Source of the DNA: an uncultured Prevotella sp.
GTDB lineage: Bacteria; Bacteroidota; Bacteroidia; Bacteroidales; Bacteroidaceae
Assembly: GCA_900543975.1 (NCBI GenBank)
Contig: UQTI01000057.1
Span: 1-18,616, forward strand
DNA: 18,616 nt
Direction: 5' to 3'
A program made the position numbers and the translations under genes. Under the pieces are notes generated by a model, which saw only the letters and a list, made by a program, of their open reading frames with translations, did no database searches and was not told where the DNA came from. This document shows, piece by piece, positions 1-6,943 of this stretch (position 1 is its first letter; each line of letters opens with the position of its first letter).

Positions 1-253
1 ATCCACCGAAGAGGGACTCAAACTTGTCCTTCTTGTTGATGTCGTAGTAATGTTCGAGCATGGAGAGGGTGAGGCTCTTGCCAAAACGGCGAGGGCGAAT
101 ATAGAAGAAGTACTTGTTGGAATCCTCTATATCCTCGATGAATGGGGTCTTGTCCACATAGTAGCAATCCTCCAAGATTACATCCTCAAAGTTCTGCATG
201 CCGTAAGGTATGCGCTTGCGATAGATTCGCTTTCTTCTTTCTCTTATAGCCAT
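1..253 (-). CDS. PF09820-type AAA-like ATPase, N-terminal fragment (runs off window)
   Basis: Reading leftwards from the ATG at 251-253, 84 codons are open to the window edge. The product contains YVDKTPFIEDI followed by FFYIRPRRFGKSLTLSMLEHYY, residues about 32-70. This YxDKT...RPRRFGKS pattern is the N-terminal signature of the PF09820 'AAA-ATPase-like' family, which usually ends in a PD-(D/E)XK nuclease-like domain; that part would lie outside the window. The Walker A site is atypical: the leading Gly of GxxxxGKS is replaced. The start is clear because the basic leader MAIRERRKRIYRKRIPYG runs directly into the conserved region. The same family recurs at 14453-16045. Its role is unknown; family members are very numerous in Bacteroidota. 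The gene is less GC-rich than its right-hand neighbours. I saw no good minus-strand promoter upstream. Confidence 0.85.
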   Translation of the reverse strand, partial: MAIRERRKRIYRKRIPYGMQNFEDVILEDCYYVDKTPFIEDIEDSNKYFFYIRPRRFGKSLTLSMLEHYYDINKKDKFESLFGG

Positions 254-532
254 GGCTTAAATGTATTTTAACTTTACCATTTGTAAAATTAAGCAATAAA
301 GTTGTAACCTCCAAATTTCTCGCCCGATATTTTGGAAAATGCCATTTTTGAATGGTTTTATCCAACAGAGATTGGGGATAAGGTGAAAATCATTCAACCA
401 ACCTCAGGCTTACAGTACAAATCCATTCAACTTTTTCTAAGGTAGTACAAACTTTTTCTGTTGCTATAGCACCTCTTCTAACCAAATAAATTCTTGGCAG
501 AAACTAACGAGACAAAAGATTTTCGACTTTAA
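254..532. other. AT-rich intergenic region between divergent genes
   Basis: This gap separates the leftward ATPase gene from the promoter of the rightward cytidylyltransferase gene. It is AT-rich, with no RNA gene and no strong hairpin that I can see. One frame (308-445, plus) is open for 45 codons but has no ATG start and no recognisable similarity. Confidence 0.5.
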
Positions 533-565
533 TTTGTGCCCTTAAACAAAATTGTATTAACTTTG
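533..565 (+). promoter_or_regulatory. Bacteroidota-type promoter for the CDP-ribitol/LicD unit
   Basis: TTTG at 533-536 and TAACTTTG at 558-565 are separated by 21 bases, matching the Bacteroidota primary sigma consensus (-33 TTTG, -7 TAnnTTTG). Transcription would begin around 570-575, leaving a leader of about 80 bases before the ATG at 652. This is the best promoter match in the window. Confidence 0.75.
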
Positions 566-651
566 CAAAGAATAGGTTGCACCTATGCAAAGATTACGAC
601 ATGCTTGCACCTAAGCAAGCGAAACGACAAGAAAACAACAAGAGACAAGAT

Positions 652-2010
652 ATGAAAAGAAACATAGCCGTGATATTGGCAGGAGGCGTGGGCTCACGTC
701 TCGGCATGTCCACACCGAAACAGTTTTTCAAGGTGGCGGGCAAGATGGTGGTGGAGCACACCGTCGACGTGTTCGAGCGCAACAGCCGGATTGACGAGAT
801 TGCCATCGTGTCGAACCCCATGCTCATTGCCGACTTTGAGAACATCGTGCTGCGCAACAAATGGCGCAAGGTGAAGAAGATTCTCAAGGGAGGAAAGGAG
901 CGTTACGACTCTTCGCTCTCTGCCATACAGGCTTATGCCGACGAGGACGTGAACCTGATCTTCCACGATGCCGTGCGACCGCTGCTAAGCCAACGCACGC
1001 TGAACGACGTGATCGATGCCCTGCACGACCATAAGGCCATTGACGTGGCGGTGCCGTCGGCAGACACCATCATCGAGGTGGAGGGCGACTACATTGCCAA
1101 CATACCCGACCGCTCACGTCTGCGCCGCGGACAGACACCTCAGGCGTTTGACCGTCAGCTCATACAGCAGGCCTACGGGCAAGCGCTGCAAGACCCCAAC
1201 TTCAAGACAACCGACGACTGTGGCGTGGTGAGACGCTACACCTCAGAACCGGTGTTTGTGGTGAGCGGCGAGGAGAGCAACATGAAGCTCACCTACCGCG
1301 AAGACACTTACATGATGGACAAACTGTTCCAGCTGAAAAACACGGAGCCCGACAACAACGAGCTGTCGGCAGAGACCTTCGGCGACAAGGTGGCTGTGGT
1401 GTTTGGCGGCTCCTACGGCATAGGCAAGAACATTGTCGACATGCTTGAAGGCTATGGCGCAAAGGTGTTCAGCTTCTCGCGCAGCGCACAGCACATTGAC
1501 GTGGGACAGCGCGAGGACGTGGCAAAGGCGCTGAAGGAAGCGGCAGACAAGGCGGGACACATCGACTATGTGGTGTGTACAGCCGGACTGCTGAACAAGG
1601 AGCCGCTGGCCACGATGGACTATCAGACCATTATCAACGCCGTGCAAACCAACTATATGGGCACGGTGAACGTGGCGCTGGAGGCTTATCCCTACCTCAA
1701 GCAGACACAGGGCAAGCTCGTGTTCTTCACATCAAGTTCTTACACACGCGGACGCGCCTTCTACAGCATCTACTCGTCGACAAAGGCTGCCATCGTCAAC
1801 TTTGTACAGGCCGTGGCACAAGAGTGGGACGGCGACGGCATAAAGATAAACTGCATAAACCCAGAGCGCACAAAGACACCCATGCGACAGAAAAACTTCG
1901 GCATTGAACCCGACGACACGCTGCTCATGCCCGAAAAGGTGGCAGAGGCAACGCTCCACACGCTGGCTTCTGACAGCCAGGGACAGGTGGTGGACGTGAG
2001 AAGGAAATGA
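652..2010 (+). CDS. Bifunctional cytidylyltransferase / short-chain dehydrogenase (CDP-ribitol synthase, Bcs1-like)
   Basis: The 452-residue product has two domains. Residues 1-230 are an IspD/TarI-type cytidylyltransferase: AGGVGSR (10-16) and TPKQF (21-25) carry the CTP-binding Arg16 and Lys23, followed by HDAVRP (105-110), TPQAF (162-166), TTDDCG (186-191) and Lys212. Residues 244-452 are a short-chain dehydrogenase with the NAD(P) motif GGSYGIG (252-258), Ser361-363 and the catalytic YSSTK (Tyr374, Lys378). This order and length match Bcs1/Acs1 of capsulated Haemophilus and Actinobacillus, which reduce ribulose 5-phosphate to ribitol 5-phosphate and couple it to CTP, giving CDP-ribitol in the cytoplasm. 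Other pentitol or sugar substrates are possible. I chose ATG 652 because IspD homology begins there; ATG 601 and TTG 577 are in frame, but 577 would lie almost on the predicted transcription start. LicD follows after 81 bases, probably in one operon. Confidence 0.9.
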   Translation: MKRNIAVILAGGVGSRLGMSTPKQFFKVAGKMVVEHTVDVFERNSRIDEIAIVSNPMLIADFENIVLRNKWRKVKKILKGGKERYDSSLSAIQAYADEDVNLIFHDAVRPLLSQRTLNDVIDALHDHKAIDVAVPSADTIIEVEGDYIANIPDRSRLRRGQTPQAFDRQLIQQAYGQALQDPNFKTTDDCGVVRRYTSEPVFVVSGEESNMKLTYREDTYMMDKLFQLKNTEPDNNELSAETFGDKVAVVFGGSYGIGKNIVDMLEGYGAKVFSFSRSAQHIDVGQREDVAKALKEAADKAGHIDYVVCTAGLLNKEPLATMDYQTIINAVQTNYMGTVNVALEAYPYLKQTQGKLVFFTSSSYTRGRAFYSIYSSTKAAIVNFVQAVAQEWDGDGIKINCINPERTKTPMRQKNFGIEPDDTLLMPEKVAEATLHTLASDSQGQVVDVRRK

Positions 2011-2091
2011 AGAAGAACGTAAAAGGGAAACGAAGAACGAACGGGGAAGGAGCAGAAGACGAACCTTATGCCAAGCCTTTAACAAAAGATT

Positions 2092-2901
2092 ATGAACAAA
2101 CTGGAACAGTTTAAGCAGCAACAGCTGCGACGCTGCCAACTGAAGCAGCTCACCATTCTTGAGGAGATCGACCGCATCTGCCGCAAGCACAACATCACCT
2201 ACTGGCTCGACGGCGGCACGCTGTTGGGAGCGGTGCGTCACGGAGGATTCATTCCGTGGGACGACGACATCGACATTGCCATGCCTTTAGACGATGCCAG
2301 ACGCTTCGCACAGATAGCACCTGGGGAGCTGAGAGAGGGACTGACGCTGCAGAGTCCGGAGACGGAACCCACACGCGAGCCTATAATGAAGGTGCGCGAC
2401 AACAACTCGTTCTATGTGGAGGCCAACGACGACTTCTCCATGCCCTACGGCAAGGGCTTGTATGTAGACATCTTTCCGTTCATTGCCTACCCCAACGTGT
2501 CGAAGGGGTTCTGCAAGAAATATGGCAAGGGCATGTCAAAATGTTACTCGATCCTCCACCACTCGCACACCTACTCATGGCGGGCAGCAGCCGAGCTGCT
2601 GTGGTTTGGAGCAAAACAGATGTGGTACAGCCTAAGATGGAAATGGGCGTTCGCCACAAAACGTTGCGACACCTTCATGTCTAACGTCCTCATAAACAAC
2701 GGCTACGGCATAATGCACCGACAGGACAGCATCTTCCCCATAGGCACCATCAGCTTTGAGGGCAAGACGTTCGCTGCTCCTTGCAACCCCGACGCTTATC
2801 TCTCTGACCTCTACCGCAACTATATGGACATTCCGCCAAAGGAGAAACAAAAGGTCCACGCTGTGTTTATCATGCCTGAGCTTATTGAGGAAGAGAAATA
2901 A
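2092..2901 (+). CDS. LicD/fukutin-family phosphotransferase
   Basis: The 269-residue protein carries the LicD signature: YWLDGGTLLGAVRHGGFIPW (residues 37-56) then DDDIDI (57-62), the acidic metal-binding motif of this nucleotidyltransferase-fold family. LicD enzymes transfer phosphocholine from CDP-choline to glycans. Fukutin and FKRP, from the same family in animals, transfer ribitol 5-phosphate from CDP-ribitol. No signal peptide or transmembrane segment is evident, so it probably works at the cytoplasmic face. Because the upstream gene appears to make CDP-ribitol, the likely donor is CDP-ribitol rather than CDP-choline; this is inferred from the neighbour only. The acceptor is unknown: no glycosyltransferase or polymerase lies beside it. 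The purine-rich 81-base spacer contains no promoter-like motif. Confidence 0.88.
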   Translation: MNKLEQFKQQQLRRCQLKQLTILEEIDRICRKHNITYWLDGGTLLGAVRHGGFIPWDDDIDIAMPLDDARRFAQIAPGELREGLTLQSPETEPTREPIMKVRDNNSFYVEANDDFSMPYGKGLYVDIFPFIAYPNVSKGFCKKYGKGMSKCYSILHHSHTYSWRAAAELLWFGAKQMWYSLRWKWAFATKRCDTFMSNVLINNGYGIMHRQDSIFPIGTISFEGKTFAAPCNPDAYLSDLYRNYMDIPPKEKQKVHAVFIMPELIEEEK

Positions 2902-2924
2902 GAGACGCTTTCTTTAGAAAGTTC

Positions 2925-3009
2925 AAAAAAAAATAGAGGCAATAAGGACAACATTTTGGTAGCTGTGCAGAACATCAGCACAAACCAAAAATTGTCCCTA
3001 TTGTCTCTA
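2925..3009 (-). terminator. Long imperfect hairpin with T9 tail, terminator for the leftward lipoprotein gene
   Basis: The left arm (2934-2960) and right arm (2984-3009) pair along about 26 bases with two mismatches and one small bulge. An inner TGTGC (2964-2968) / GCACA (2978-2982) extends the stem towards the loop. On the minus strand the stem runs into nine T residues (2933-2925), the classic intrinsic terminator layout, 45 bases past the lipoprotein stop. It may also end licD transcripts from the other side, but without a T run. The motif CTATTGTCT is repeated to the right, at about 2998-3042. Confidence 0.65.
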
Positions 3010-3054
3010 TTGTCTTAAAAAAACGTAAGGGCCTATTGTCTTAAAAAAAAACAA

Positions 3055-3729
3055 TTATTTGCCCAGCACCTCGTTTAGGGCCTCGTTAACCTTCTTGTTG
3101 GCAGCATCGCGAATCTTCTGCTTGCCCTCCTCCACCTTGGCGGCAGCGTGAGCCTCGGCAGCCTTCTTTGCAGCCTCGGCGTGAGCCTTGACGGCAGCGG
3201 CATCTTCCTTGATCTTTGTCTCAGCAGCTTGCTTGGCAGCCTTGCCGGCGGCATCGGCATCAGAAGCCACCTTGCTGGCATCGGCATTGACGGCAGCCTT
3301 GGCGGCGGCAGCTCCCTGCTGAACGCTTGCGGGAAGGTTGGCGATGCCGTTGACCAGATCAGCAACGGTCATGTCGCCCTTGGCAGCGGTGGTGAGAGCC
3401 TCCTTGTTCTTGTCTACATATTCTTTGATCTTTGACGCATAGGCAGCGGCCTCCTCGGTCTTGCCCTCGCTCTGCAACTTCTCTACAGCGGACTTGGCAG
3501 AAGCCAACGTCTTTGCAAGAGTCTTCGCATCGCCATCCTTCAGCTGCTCGTCAAGAGCTGTCGTCACAGCCTCAACAGCTTTGTCGGCAGCTTCATTGGC
3601 GGTCTTTGCCGCAACGGCGGTCACGTCTTCTGTCGTGTCGCTCACCACATCGGCAGCACTGGGTGCTGTCTTACCGCCACAACTCACAAGAGCGATGGCA
3701 GCACATACCATGATAAAAATCTTTTTCAT
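3055..3729 (-). CDS. Alanine-rich predicted lipoprotein with coiled-coil character
   Basis: The product (224 residues) begins MKKIFIMVCAAIALVSCGG: a charged start, a hydrophobic stretch and a lipobox LVSC with Cys17 as the lipidation site. No acidic run follows the Cys, so a surface-export signal of the Bacteroides type is not evident. The rest is dominated by Ala, Lys, Glu and Asp in helical heptad-like spacing, for example residues 135-210, suggesting a long alpha-helical or coiled-coil rod in the periplasm. I cannot name a family; such low-complexity proteins match many unrelated ones. It stands alone, is transcribed leftwards, and is divergent from the Ntn hydrolase. A strong terminator follows. 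A structural envelope role is possible but only a guess. Confidence 0.8.
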   Translation of the reverse strand: MKKIFIMVCAAIALVSCGGKTAPSAADVVSDTTEDVTAVAAKTANEAADKAVEAVTTALDEQLKDGDAKTLAKTLASAKSAVEKLQSEGKTEEAAAYASKIKEYVDKNKEALTTAAKGDMTVADLVNGIANLPASVQQGAAAAKAAVNADASKVASDADAAGKAAKQAAETKIKEDAAAVKAHAEAAKKAAEAHAAAKVEEGKQKIRDAANKKVNEALNEVLGK

Positions 3730-3819
3730 AATCTTTTTTATTTAGATTTTGTTTACTCTCTTTTTCCAATACCTTATTCTATTTTTTAAAAGATGCAACA
3801 AGCATCGTTCTTTTCGTTG

Positions 3820-3827
3820 CAAAATTA
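3820..3827 (-). promoter_or_regulatory. Possible -7 element for the lipoprotein gene
   Basis: On the minus strand this reads TAATTTTG, matching TAnnTTTG. No convincing TTTG lies 19-21 bases upstream, so this is a half-supported promoter, about 90 bases before the start codon. Confidence 0.4.
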
Positions 3828-3872
3828 CCATAAAAAGCGAAAAAAACAGGATAATATATTATAAAAAAAACG

Positions 3873-3880
3873 TAATTTTG
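3873..3880 (+). promoter_or_regulatory. Possible -7 element for the Ntn hydrolase gene
   Basis: TAATTTTG matches the Bacteroidota -7 consensus and lies 38 bases before the ATG at 3919, a sensible leader length. A -33 TTTG at the expected distance is missing; the upstream sequence is AT-only runs. Confidence 0.45.
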
Positions 3881-3918
3881 CAACATCTGAAATTAAATCG
3901 TTCTAAAAAGGCAACATC

Positions 3919-5151
3919 ATGAAATTATCAATGCACCACATCATAGCCACAGCAACGCTGTGTGTTCTGTCTGTTCTCCCGTCGCTGGCCTGCACATCGT
4001 TCATCGTCTCCGGCAAGGCAACAAAGAGCGGACGGCCAATGATTTTCAAGAACCGCGACACAGGAAACCTCGACAACTGCATGGTCACGGTGAAAGGCGA
4101 GCGTTACCGCTTCATGGGGGTGGCGGCAGCAAAAGATTCGGCCAACACCGAGATATGGTCTGGCCATAACGAGGCGGGCTTTGCCATAATGAACACCGCT
4201 GCCTATAACCTTAACGGCGACACCGAGTTTGAGGTCGAGACCGAGGGCATGCTCATGCGCCAGGCGCTGGCCCTATGCGCCACGCTGAAAGATTTTGAGG
4301 CGCTGCTCGACACCACGTCGCTGCGTAACAACAACGCCAACTTTGGCGTGATCGACGCGCAAGGAGGTTGTGCCTACTATGAGGTGGGGCTTCACAGATG
4401 GACAAAGTTTGACGCCAACGACCCTAACGTGGCTCCTTACGGGTTCCTTATACGCACCAACCACGCCTACAGTGGCGACCGCACCATGGACCTCGGCACG
4501 GAGCGTTACCTCGCCATCAACAAGTTTATGACGCAACAGGCCTTTGCCGGATGCTTCGATGCGCCAAGCCTTATACGCACCGTGCCGCGCATTCTGACCC
4601 ACGGACTGACGAACGTCAACATCCTTGACCTCGCACCAGAGGACAACACCGTGCCGAGGTTTGCCAATTTTGTTGACTTCATTCCGCGCTTCAGCACCTC
4701 CTGCGCTCAGCTCATTGAAGGGGTAAGCAAGGACGAAGACCCGTCGCACACCGTGGCTTGGACCATCATCGGCTCTCCACTCGCAACGGTGGCCATGCCG
4801 CTGGTCTTGCTGCCCAACGACAAGCTGCCCGAAACCGTAGGGCGTGGCACCACGGGAGGCAGCGCATTGTGCCGATATGGCCTGAAGCTGAAAGAACGAC
4901 TGTTCCCACTTCGCACGAAGACGCGCTCAAGCTACATCGATGTGGCTCAGCTGGTGAACCGTAAGGGGAACGGCATTCTGCAACTCATCCGGCCGATTGA
5001 AGACGAACTGATGGATAAGGGAACGGCGCTTGTAAACAATCTGCGCAACGAGAAAGAAGGCAATAAGAAGAACGTGTATAAAGCCTTTGCCGACTATTAT
5101 TCGTGGGCGGACGGGGTTATAAAAGAACAGTACGAAAAAAGAATTTTTTAA
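3919..5151 (+). CDS. Secreted Ntn hydrolase, choloylglycine hydrolase / C45-like (linear amide hydrolase)
   Basis: The 410-residue product has a signal peptide (residues 1-24, ending SLA) directly followed by Cys25 in CTSFIV. In this N-terminal-nucleophile superfamily, cleavage before Cys exposes the catalytic residue. Further family features are FKNRDTG (Arg46, Asp47), NEAGFAIMNT (Asn84, Asn92) and RTNHAY. Relatives cleave linear amide bonds, such as bile-salt conjugates, penicillin V or acyl-amino compounds; the substrate here cannot be read from sequence. The sequence before Cys25 (S-L-A) is a poor lipobox, so signal peptidase I processing is more likely than lipidation. It would act in the periplasm. 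The stop codon TAA at 5149-5151 lies inside the first unit of a purine-rich repeat. It appears monocistronic. Confidence 0.85.
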   Translation: MKLSMHHIIATATLCVLSVLPSLACTSFIVSGKATKSGRPMIFKNRDTGNLDNCMVTVKGERYRFMGVAAAKDSANTEIWSGHNEAGFAIMNTAAYNLNGDTEFEVETEGMLMRQALALCATLKDFEALLDTTSLRNNNANFGVIDAQGGCAYYEVGLHRWTKFDANDPNVAPYGFLIRTNHAYSGDRTMDLGTERYLAINKFMTQQAFAGCFDAPSLIRTVPRILTHGLTNVNILDLAPEDNTVPRFANFVDFIPRFSTSCAQLIEGVSKDEDPSHTVAWTIIGSPLATVAMPLVLLPNDKLPETVGRGTTGGSALCRYGLKLKERLFPLRTKTRSSYIDVAQLVNRKGNGILQLIRPIEDELMDKGTALVNNLRNEKEGNKKNVYKAFADYYSWADGVIKEQYEKRIF

Positions 5152-5240
5152 AGGTAAAAAAGTAAAAAGGTAAAAAGGTAAAAAAAAGGCTAACGACGTT
5201 TAAAGGTAAAAAAGTAAAAAGGTAAAAAAGGCTAACGCCG
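5147..5240. repeat. Purine-rich repeat, two copies (period 51), downstream of Ntn hydrolase
   Basis: Two units starting with TTTAAAGGTAAAAAAGTAAA begin at 5147 and 5198. Each continues with AAAGGT words and ends in GGCTAACG(A/C)CG. The plus strand is almost purely A/G. The same unit occurs three times at 13527-13772. The first copy contains the stop codon of the upstream gene. Bases 5241-5279 are further A/G-rich sequence up to the stop of the convergent radical SAM gene. Confidence 0.9.
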
Positions 5241-5279
5241 ATTTTAGGAAAGAGGAAAAGGGGGAAATCCGTTTTGGGT

Positions 5280-6623
5280 TTAAGTGAAGAGGGAGAAAAC
5301 GGCGCCGTAGTGTTTGAAGCCTTGAGGGGTGATGTGCACCCAATTGTTGGCGTTGTCGACGGTCATGAGGTTCTCGGCAAGACAGAAACGAAGGACATCG
5401 AGGTACGGACGCATGGCTTCTTTTCCTACCGCCTCTTCTATTCGACGTAAGGAGAACGCACCGTTATAGGCGGCAATGGACACATACTTGGAGACCCACT
5501 CGGCGGGTGGAAGAAGATACACATACTGCTCGGCATAACTGTTGCCGGGCAGGATTTTCTTTAGACTGTCAGCAGAGGCCGACTTGCCCACGTTGTAAGC
5601 CACACCACGCCTACTCATGCTCTGAGCCGACACGCCGAAGCCACGATAGGAGGTGCCGTGAAGCATGCGGCTGCGGAGGTAGGACGACACGCCGCCGTCA
5701 ACGGGCGACAGAGAGAACGTGTTTTGCCCAAACCGCGCATGATAGCCCATGGCGGTGAGAGCCTCGAACAGTTGGGTGTATTGGGCATAAAGGACTTCTT
5801 TTGACGGCAACGCCTTACATGCTATCATGTTGGTGCGAAGCTCATAGAGCGTGACCTGTTGGGGGCGAAGCGTGCCAAGGATGCTGATGTCGGCAGCAAT
5901 GCTCGCCTGGGTTTGCCCCGGCAAGCCATACATAAGGTCAACATTAACCTTTGACATGCCGCAAGCGACAGCCATGTCGAGCACACGCGCCATAGAAGCG
6001 ACGCTCTCCACAGCACGGTTCTGACGGCACAACACATCGCCACTGGTGGTCTGCAAACCAAGCGACAGGCGGCGCACACCACTTGCCGCTGCACGCTCCA
6101 GCTTCTGACGCGACACAGAAGCGAACGTGCCTTCTATGCTCGGCTCATAATCGGCAGCAAGCAGCAGGCCGTCTACTGCCTCATCATAGACGTCGAGGAG
6201 CAAACCAAAAGCATGGTCAGACAGAGCCATGGGGGTGCCGCCGCCGATGTCGAAGCCCGCAAGACGAAAGGTTCCCATCTGCTCACGGAAACGCCTGATG
6301 TCGCTCCGCAACACTTCCACATAATGGGTTTGCGTGGCCTCATCGGGCAGCACCATGCGCGTGTATTCGCAAAACGAGCACAGCCGTTTGCAGAAAGGAA
6401 CGTGGACATACATCGACAGCTCTTGCTCGCCGTCGAAAGGCAAAACCTGCTTGCCAACGAAGGGTTGCTTGCCGTCGAGGGGTCGCTCGCCGTCGAAAGA
6501 CAGCTCGTCCCCACCCCATCGGTAGCATGCCCAATGGTCAGGACGCAACGGATAGGAGGTGTTCCATTGTGGCTGATGCTTGCGTTGCTCAAACAGCGCT
6601 GCTATGTTGTCGTTTGTCTTCAT
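5280..6623 (-). CDS. HemN/HemW-like radical SAM protein (coproporphyrinogen III oxidase family)
   Basis: The product (447 residues from ATG 6623) contains HVPFCKRLCSFC: Cys78, Cys82 and Cys85 form the CxxxCxxC site for the 4Fe-4S cluster that binds S-adenosylmethionine. GGGTP, RLSLGLQ, VDLMYGLPGQT and YRGFGVSAQSM follow in the order typical of HemN/HemW and the HutW/ChuW heme-degrading group. HemW proteins are usually shorter (about 380), so a HutW-like or other specialised role is possible; true oxygen-independent coproporphyrinogen oxidase is less likely. Residues 40-70, just before the Cys motif, hold an unusual repeat of a six-residue unit (FDGERP, LDGKQP, FVGKQV), absent from the family as I know it. 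The in-frame extension upstream of 6623 is not conserved-looking. It follows another radical SAM gene on the same strand, 320 bases downstream of its stop, with a palindromic element between. Confidence 0.85.
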   Translation of the reverse strand: MKTNDNIAALFEQRKHQPQWNTSYPLRPDHWACYRWGGDELSFDGERPLDGKQPFVGKQVLPFDGEQELSMYVHVPFCKRLCSFCEYTRMVLPDEATQTHYVEVLRSDIRRFREQMGTFRLAGFDIGGGTPMALSDHAFGLLLDVYDEAVDGLLLAADYEPSIEGTFASVSRQKLERAAASGVRRLSLGLQTTSGDVLCRQNRAVESVASMARVLDMAVACGMSKVNVDLMYGLPGQTQASIAADISILGTLRPQQVTLYELRTNMIACKALPSKEVLYAQYTQLFEALTAMGYHARFGQNTFSLSPVDGGVSSYLRSRMLHGTSYRGFGVSAQSMSRRGVAYNVGKSASADSLKKILPGNSYAEQYVYLLPPAEWVSKYVSIAAYNGAFSLRRIEEAVGKEAMRPYLDVLRFCLAENLMTVDNANNWVHITPQGFKHYGAVFSLFT

Positions 6624-6687
6624 TCGTTTCTTATGCTTTTGAGAAACATTAGATCTCAAAAAATTTTGCACATGTCCGTTATCTTCA

Positions 6688-6702
6688 CTCGCAAAGCGAG
6701 TT
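6688..6702. repeat. Small perfect hairpin ACTCGC-AAA-GCGAGT
   Basis: A six-base-pair stem with a three-base loop lies between the MITE-like element and the HemN/HemW-like gene, within its probable leader (minus strand). No run of T follows, so it is not an obvious terminator. Confidence 0.4.
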
Positions 6703-6714
6703 AACTTCCTTTTT

Positions 6715-6908
6715 AGTGACGGTAAAAAAATAAATTGGTATGATTTGAGCTTTATATTTTTGAGCTATTTTTCTCACTCGAAGAGGGAGTGTAGCGGGCT
6801 ACACGACCGATGAGAGGGAGGAAAATAGCCAAAAAGATAAAGCAGATACCATCTTTATATGATACATATTTCTCTCAAATCGTACCAAGTTGTTTTTTTA
6901 GCGTCACT
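6715..6908. mobile_element. MITE-like palindromic element, 194 bases
   Basis: The ends are 35-base inverted repeats matching at about 31 positions: the left end (6715-6749) starts AGTGACGGTAAAAAAA and the right end, read inward on the minus strand (6908-6874), starts AGTGACGCTAAAAAAA. A second inverted pair inside (GCTTTAT...GCTATTTT, about 6749-6774 and 6824-6844) and a central hairpin GTGTAGC-GG-GCTACAC (6790-6805) give a nested, near-complete fold. There is no coding capacity. It sits 35 bases past the stop of the radical SAM gene at 6944. No clear target-site duplication is visible. The first 16 bases of the left end recur at 10317. It may be a non-autonomous transposable element, or a structured RNA-processing or termination element; the terminal repeats favour the former. 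Confidence 0.65.
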
Positions 6909-6943
6909 TAACTCCCGATAAATTCCATCACCAGCAACTTCAG

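Noticed and set aside
50..271. Plus-strand open frame at the left edge
   Set aside because: Complement of the PF09820-type ATPase fragment, which carries clear family motifs.
308..445. Open frame of 45 codons (plus) with protein-like FEWFYPTEIGDKVK
   Set aside because: No ATG start, bounded by stops, no recognisable family; an open stretch of this length is common by chance in AT-rich spacer.
577..651. Longer N-terminus for the cytidylyltransferase fusion (TTG 577 or ATG 601)
   Set aside because: The extra residues are polar and not family-like, homology starts at KRNIAVILAGG, and the predicted transcription start leaves almost no leader for 577.
6624..6674. Upstream in-frame extension of the HemN/HemW-like protein
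   Set aside because: The added residues are not family-like and ATG 6623 gives a normal start; the extension lies in the leader.
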